64,000 nucleotides of DNA from JBHJHP01 sp042219855 (GTDB taxonomy: Bacteria > Bacteroidota > Bacteroidia > Bacteroidales > UBA5342): NCBI RefSeq assembly GCF_042219855.1, contig NZ_JBHJHP010000005.1:1-64000 (forward strand). Direction: 5' to 3'. Both the position numbers and the translations under genes were made by a program. Each line of letters starts with the position of its first letter. The first letter of the stretch is position 1. A model generated the notes under the pieces. That model was not told the origin of the DNA and searched no databases. It saw nothing but the letters and a program-made list of their open reading frames with translations. Of the stretch, positions 61,121-64,000 are shown piece by piece.

Positions 61121-61235
61121 AAATCCCCCACCAATTGTCAAGCCAATTGGTACCCCCTTTTGAAAAAGGGGGACGTCGTGACCGGCAGATGCCATGCGAT
61201 CTGTGTTTCTTTGGAAAAAGGAGGACGTTGGGAGG
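61121..61235. repeat. Form I frame-repeat element with partial linker, upstream of DUF559 copy 2
   Basis: AAATCCCCC, the same ACCAATTG/CAATTGGT 22-nt palindrome (61130-61151) as at 60538, CCCCCTTTTGAAAAAGGGGG and a linker to GGAGGACGTTGGG. Here the linker breaks off into unique DNA about 35 bp before the NUDIX gene end; no form II follows. Confidence 0.9.
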
Positions 61236-61269
61236 ATCAGGTTCGTTTAACCTTTTACCAGGTATCCTG

Positions 61270-61710
61270 TTACAGGTAACCATACAAAACTTCTTTTGCA
61301 TAGGCTGATGGTTTATGTCTTATTTCTTTCAGGAGCTTCTTTACAAAACCGCCCAAATCGTATTGATCAATATCTTTCAGATCCACCCATTCGTACTCTT
61401 CTGCTTCATCATTCAGCACAACATGCGTAGAATCTGTCCTGCAGGTGTAGTCAATAAAAATAAAGTGCTTTCGTTCATGAAACGACCGGTCATATACCGT
61501 TTCGGTAAGGCTTACCAACTCAATATCATATATTTCAAGTCCGGTCTCCTCCAGCACTTCGCGCTTCAGGGCTTCTTCCATGGTCTCTCCCAGCTCAATA
61601 TGTCCGCCGGGAATGATATACTGATCATTCCACTTGTGTGATTTACACAGCAGTACTTTACCATCGGGATTAAATATGACTGCACCTACAGTCGGTTCCG
61701 GATATTCCAT
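61270..61710 (-). CDS. NUDIX hydrolase
   Basis: A 146-residue NUDIX enzyme that cleaves nucleoside diphosphates linked to another group. The full Nudix box lies at residues 35-58: G35, GHIELGE, then REVLEETGLE (GX5EX7REUXEEXGU). The opening TVGAVIFNPDGKVLLCKSHKW is a typical first strand. The substrate is not predictable. The repeat block ends just after the gene. Confidence 0.92.
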   Translation of the reverse strand: MEYPEPTVGAVIFNPDGKVLLCKSHKWNDQYIIPGGHIELGETMEEALKREVLEETGLEIYDIELVSLTETVYDRSFHERKHFIFIDYTCRTDSTHVVLNDEAEEYEWVDLKDIDQYDLGGFVKKLLKEIRHKPSAYAKEVLYGYL

Positions 61711-61854
61711 TATTCGGTTTTTTATTCGACATCTTAATACTGCAAATAAACAAATTTCCTGAGATTTACAGATGAATGGATATAATCCGGAGGTTCAGAC
61801 TACCCGGCTCATTTTTCCGAAAAGCCAGAGCAGACAGACATAACAACCACGCCT

Positions 61855-62757
61855 TTATTCGTTTATCAGGGTTATGCCCGATAAGTCAGCTTTCCCGCTT
61901 TTAAGAAATTCAAAGGTCATGCGGTCTGCCCGGCAATCTTTAAACTGAATTCCCTTTAACTTTCTGCCTTTAAAAAAGCTATTAATAAGTACGGCATTCT
62001 GAAAACTCACCTTCTTAAAAGAGCAGTTATCAAAAACACAGTCTTCCAGCGTCCCTTCAAAGGTAATATCAGCCAGTTGGCTTGCAATAAACGATGTACG
62101 CTTCAACACCGTACTGATTAATGTGTTCTTTGCGAAATCACATCCACTTAGTGTTGCGCCTGTAAAATCAGCTCCGGAGAAGTCGCAACGGCCAATATGA
62201 TCACCAGAGAACTCTGTTTGTTTCAGGGAGCTGTTTACGAATTTATTATCCACCATGTGAGATCCCTTTATCCGGCTACCGTGTATTTCGGAACCGGAGA
62301 AGTCGCAGAGTACCACGTGATTTCCCTTAAGTAAAATACCTGACAAATCAGATCCCACAAATAAACAGTTCTTCATGTTGGAAGAGCTGAACTTATCGTG
62401 CAGGTTCTTTAGACCGGAAAAGTCTGCATCCACCCAGTTGCCCCGTGACATATCCCAACTGATTTTATCTGTCTGATCCCTAAACACTTTATCTCCTGAC
62501 AGTGTACCGGCAGGTATTTCCGTCGCAGCCTCAAGGCTTTCGGATCTGTCATTTTCCGAAAAATAATTGAGCTCCAGATTCAGGATCTCAGCCAAACGAT
62601 TTATGGTTATAATATCCGGCATGGACTCTCCCCGCTCCCATTTTCCCACCGCCTGTGAACTGATGAACAGCTGCTGTGCCAGCTGAGCCTGTGACATATT
62701 CTTCTTCTTACGTGCTTTGGCAATTTTGTTGCCTATGTGTTTTGCATTTAACATCAT
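61855..62757 (-). CDS. XRE-type helix-turn-helix fused to pentapeptide repeats
   Basis: A 300-residue fusion. Residues 1-65 form an XRE/Cro helix-turn-helix (KKNMSQAQLAQQLFISSQAVGKWERG). A linker follows (66-105). About 110-295 are pentapeptide repeats of the A(D/N)LXX type (for example DFSGADFTGATLSGCDFAKN), which would build a right-handed quadrilateral beta-helix. Such helices in MfpA/Qnr mimic DNA. The double domain suggests a regulator whose second part binds a partner or DNA-like target, an inference. The start ATG is at 62757 or 62754. A good promoter lies upstream. Confidence 0.9.
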   Translation of the reverse strand: MMLNAKHIGNKIAKARKKKNMSQAQLAQQLFISSQAVGKWERGESMPDIITINRLAEILNLELNYFSENDRSESLEAATEIPAGTLSGDKVFRDQTDKISWDMSRGNWVDADFSGLKNLHDKFSSSNMKNCLFVGSDLSGILLKGNHVVLCDFSGSEIHGSRIKGSHMVDNKFVNSSLKQTEFSGDHIGRCDFSGADFTGATLSGCDFAKNTLISTVLKRTSFIASQLADITFEGTLEDCVFDNCSFKKVSFQNAVLINSFFKGRKLKGIQFKDCRADRMTFEFLKSGKADLSGITLINE

Positions 62758-62782
62758 GGTTGTATTTAATTATTCGACACAG

Positions 62783-62814
62783 CAAAGTTATGATGCGGGG
62801 TTTTCGGAATCAAA
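62783..62814 (-). promoter_or_regulatory. Promoter of the HTH-pentapeptide gene
   Basis: -33 TTTG (62814-62811), 20-bp spacer, -7 TAACTTTG (62790-62783) on the minus strand. The start codon follows about 20 bp after the predicted start of transcription. The rest of 62758-63103 shows nothing. Confidence 0.62.
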
Positions 62815-63103
62815 TAAAATCCGTTACCATTAGTTGTATTTCTGCTACTTTCAGTTGTTTTCAGGCAACATCACGTTGCATTCACCCTATCACAAAAATA
62901 TGCATTAAATCAAAACACTTTTCAATATCCGGAAAAGCAAGGTTGGTATCAATGTAAAAATGGTTTTAAGCGGATCCGTTTTTAACCTGCATATTGCATA
63001 TTAATGCAACATAGGTTCCTTATGGTACATAACAGAACGTTAATGGTTCCGAATAAAATCACAGGGGTCAAATTCAGGTTTATTGCCGGTAGATATTCAT
63101 AAG

Positions 63104-63139
63104 CAGAGGCTGTCCTTCAAAATCGAAAAACAGCCTCTG
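63104..63139 (-). terminator. CAGAGGCTGT hairpin after the last gene
   Basis: A perfect 10-bp stem, CAGAGGCTGT at 63104-63113 with ACAGCCTCTG at 63130-63139, and a 16-nt loop. It lies 15 bp after the stop codon of the 63154 gene. There is no T tract, so it is either a weak terminator or a repeat. Confidence 0.5.
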
Positions 63140-63153
63140 TACCATTATGGACC

Positions 63154-63639
63154 TTAATGTTCCAGTTGCTTATTAATTACCTTGCTCCACTTCTCGATGG
63201 ATTGAATTTCACCATTAAGTTGTGGGTTCTTATCCGAGTTGTAAAACTCCAGCGTGATAAATGGCTCATTCCTGTCAAGTGGAATTAGCTGCAAATCCAA
63301 ACGGCCGACAGCACTGGACTCTCCTTCCTTTTTCACTACTGACCTTCGCGTAGTTACAACCTTACAATTCTTTATTTCCTTAAGATTTATATGTTTAACT
63401 TCTGTGATGCCATTCGATTCACTTGTATAGTAAAAGAAATGACCGGCTATATCGATTCCCACTGAAAAATCACCATATAATTCATAATCTGTTATTGCGC
63501 TATGCTGTTCCTTCGCGAAATCCCGCATCGCCTGTAACATTTTATGTTCCTTTTTACGCCTGGTTCGGTTTAAAATTACAACTGGGATAACCCATATTCC
63601 AACCAGTACTACACTTATAATGATTACGCCTGTATTCAT
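63154..63639 (-). CDS. Membrane-anchored protein of unknown function
   Basis: A 161-residue protein. The start is put at 63639 (MNTGVIIISVVLVGIWVIPVVIL), giving one N-terminal helix followed by a basic stretch (NRTRRKKEHK) and a beta-rich cytoplasmic domain (about 40-161). No family is recognised. The domain ends with EKWSKVINKQLEH. A frame extension to 63696 adds a poor N-terminus. Confidence 0.65.
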   Translation of the reverse strand: MNTGVIIISVVLVGIWVIPVVILNRTRRKKEHKMLQAMRDFAKEQHSAITDYELYGDFSVGIDIAGHFFYYTSESNGITEVKHINLKEIKNCKVVTTRRSVVKKEGESSAVGRLDLQLIPLDRNEPFITLEFYNSDKNPQLNGEIQSIEKWSKVINKQLEH

Positions 63640-63699
63640 AATTATATGTCTAAAATTAAGTATTGGCCATCCGAAAAGATTGATCTGAAAGTGCATTTA

Positions 63700-64000
63700 A
63701 ATTTATACAGATAGCTTTTGAGACAACCGGTAAAAACACAAGGCTGAAAGCCTTTTATAAAATGAATACGGATGTTACCAGAAATACTGGAAGGGAAATA
63801 ACATATCAGCTTTCCTGAAGAGAACCAAAAAGTTTTCAGCGATCTTTGTATATTGAAAATAAGTTGTTCCAATTAAGAAGCCGTTAACTTTTATTATCCC
63901 GTCAGGAGAATTAAATGCATGCTTAAAATCGATAAGCTGACAACAGGCTGATTCTGAAACTGAAATTTCAGGTTCTGTAACTCCGATACAAGGTGGAGAA
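63700..64000. other. Window end without a recognisable gene
   Basis: Both strands are frame-poor. No repeat or RNA is visible. A gene may start beyond the window. Confidence 0.4.

Noticed and set aside
1..64000. rRNA, tRNA, insertion sequence or prophage
   Set aside because: No transposase, integrase, phage structural gene or ribosomal RNA sequence was seen; tRNA genes were looked for by eye only, so a scan would be needed to exclude them.

Overview
The window is chromosomal DNA from a member of the Bacteroidota. The evidence is five secreted proteins with type IX secretion (T9SS) C-terminal sorting domains, Bacteroidota-restricted families (DUF5777 barrel, BACON, DUF3667, DUF4859), promoters of the TAnnTTTG type, and almost no Shine-Dalgarno sites. 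A free-living, probably facultatively aerobic relative of Marinilabiliales/Prolixibacteraceae-like bacteria would fit, but that placement is inference.

Layout. 0.4-8.1 kb: a macro-domain protein, a membrane protein, a GNAT acetyltransferase, then a divergent pair of secreted pectin-side-chain enzymes (GH105 and GH43-RICIN-BACON), a third T9SS protein and two small paralogous membrane proteins. 8.3-17 kb: metG, an HMCES/YedK-type protein, a YrhK-like membrane protein, a beta-lactamase-fold hydrolase, a DUF3667 protein, and a MarR regulator divergent from a small membrane protein across a compact double-operator promoter. 18.2-30.2 kb: a complete C5 heme pathway on the minus strand in the order hemA-C-D-B-L-E-N-G-F, with hemH set apart by about 1 kb of repeats. 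30.3-38.3 kb: small membrane proteins, a GH114-like lipoprotein, a 5TM-PAS-PAS histidine kinase, a DUF6055 putative zinc metallopeptidase and a DUF3788 protein. 38.4-41.9 kb: a Crp/Fnr regulator followed by a cupredoxin-DUF5777-Rieske operon. 42-49.1 kb: small proteins, a DevBCA-like ABC exporter with its TolC channel, and a porin with a covalent-flavin-type FMN-binding protein. 49.6-54.9 kb: a nitric-oxide defence locus (Rrf2 sensor, RIC repair protein, hemerythrin, two ferredoxins, monooxygenase-like protein) divergent from a quinol NO reductase. 55-64 kb: a CaCA antiporter, SUKH, DoxX, RibD-like, STAS-like, two identical DUF559 genes, a NUDIX hydrolase and an HTH-pentapeptide-repeat fusion.

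The most unusual content lies between genes. Several repeat families occur: exact heptamer arrays, 190-bp and 223-bp tandem arrays, a 34-bp perfect palindrome, and a family with a fixed frame (AAATCCYCC ... CCTCCTTT ... GGAGGACG) around palindromes whose sequence differs completely from copy to copy. Two members of that family bracket each of two DNA-identical, tandem DUF559 (Vsr/PD-(D/E)XK-like) genes. This suggests, without proving, a nuclease-linked mobile repeat.

No rRNA, tRNA, CRISPR array, insertion sequence or prophage was recognised.
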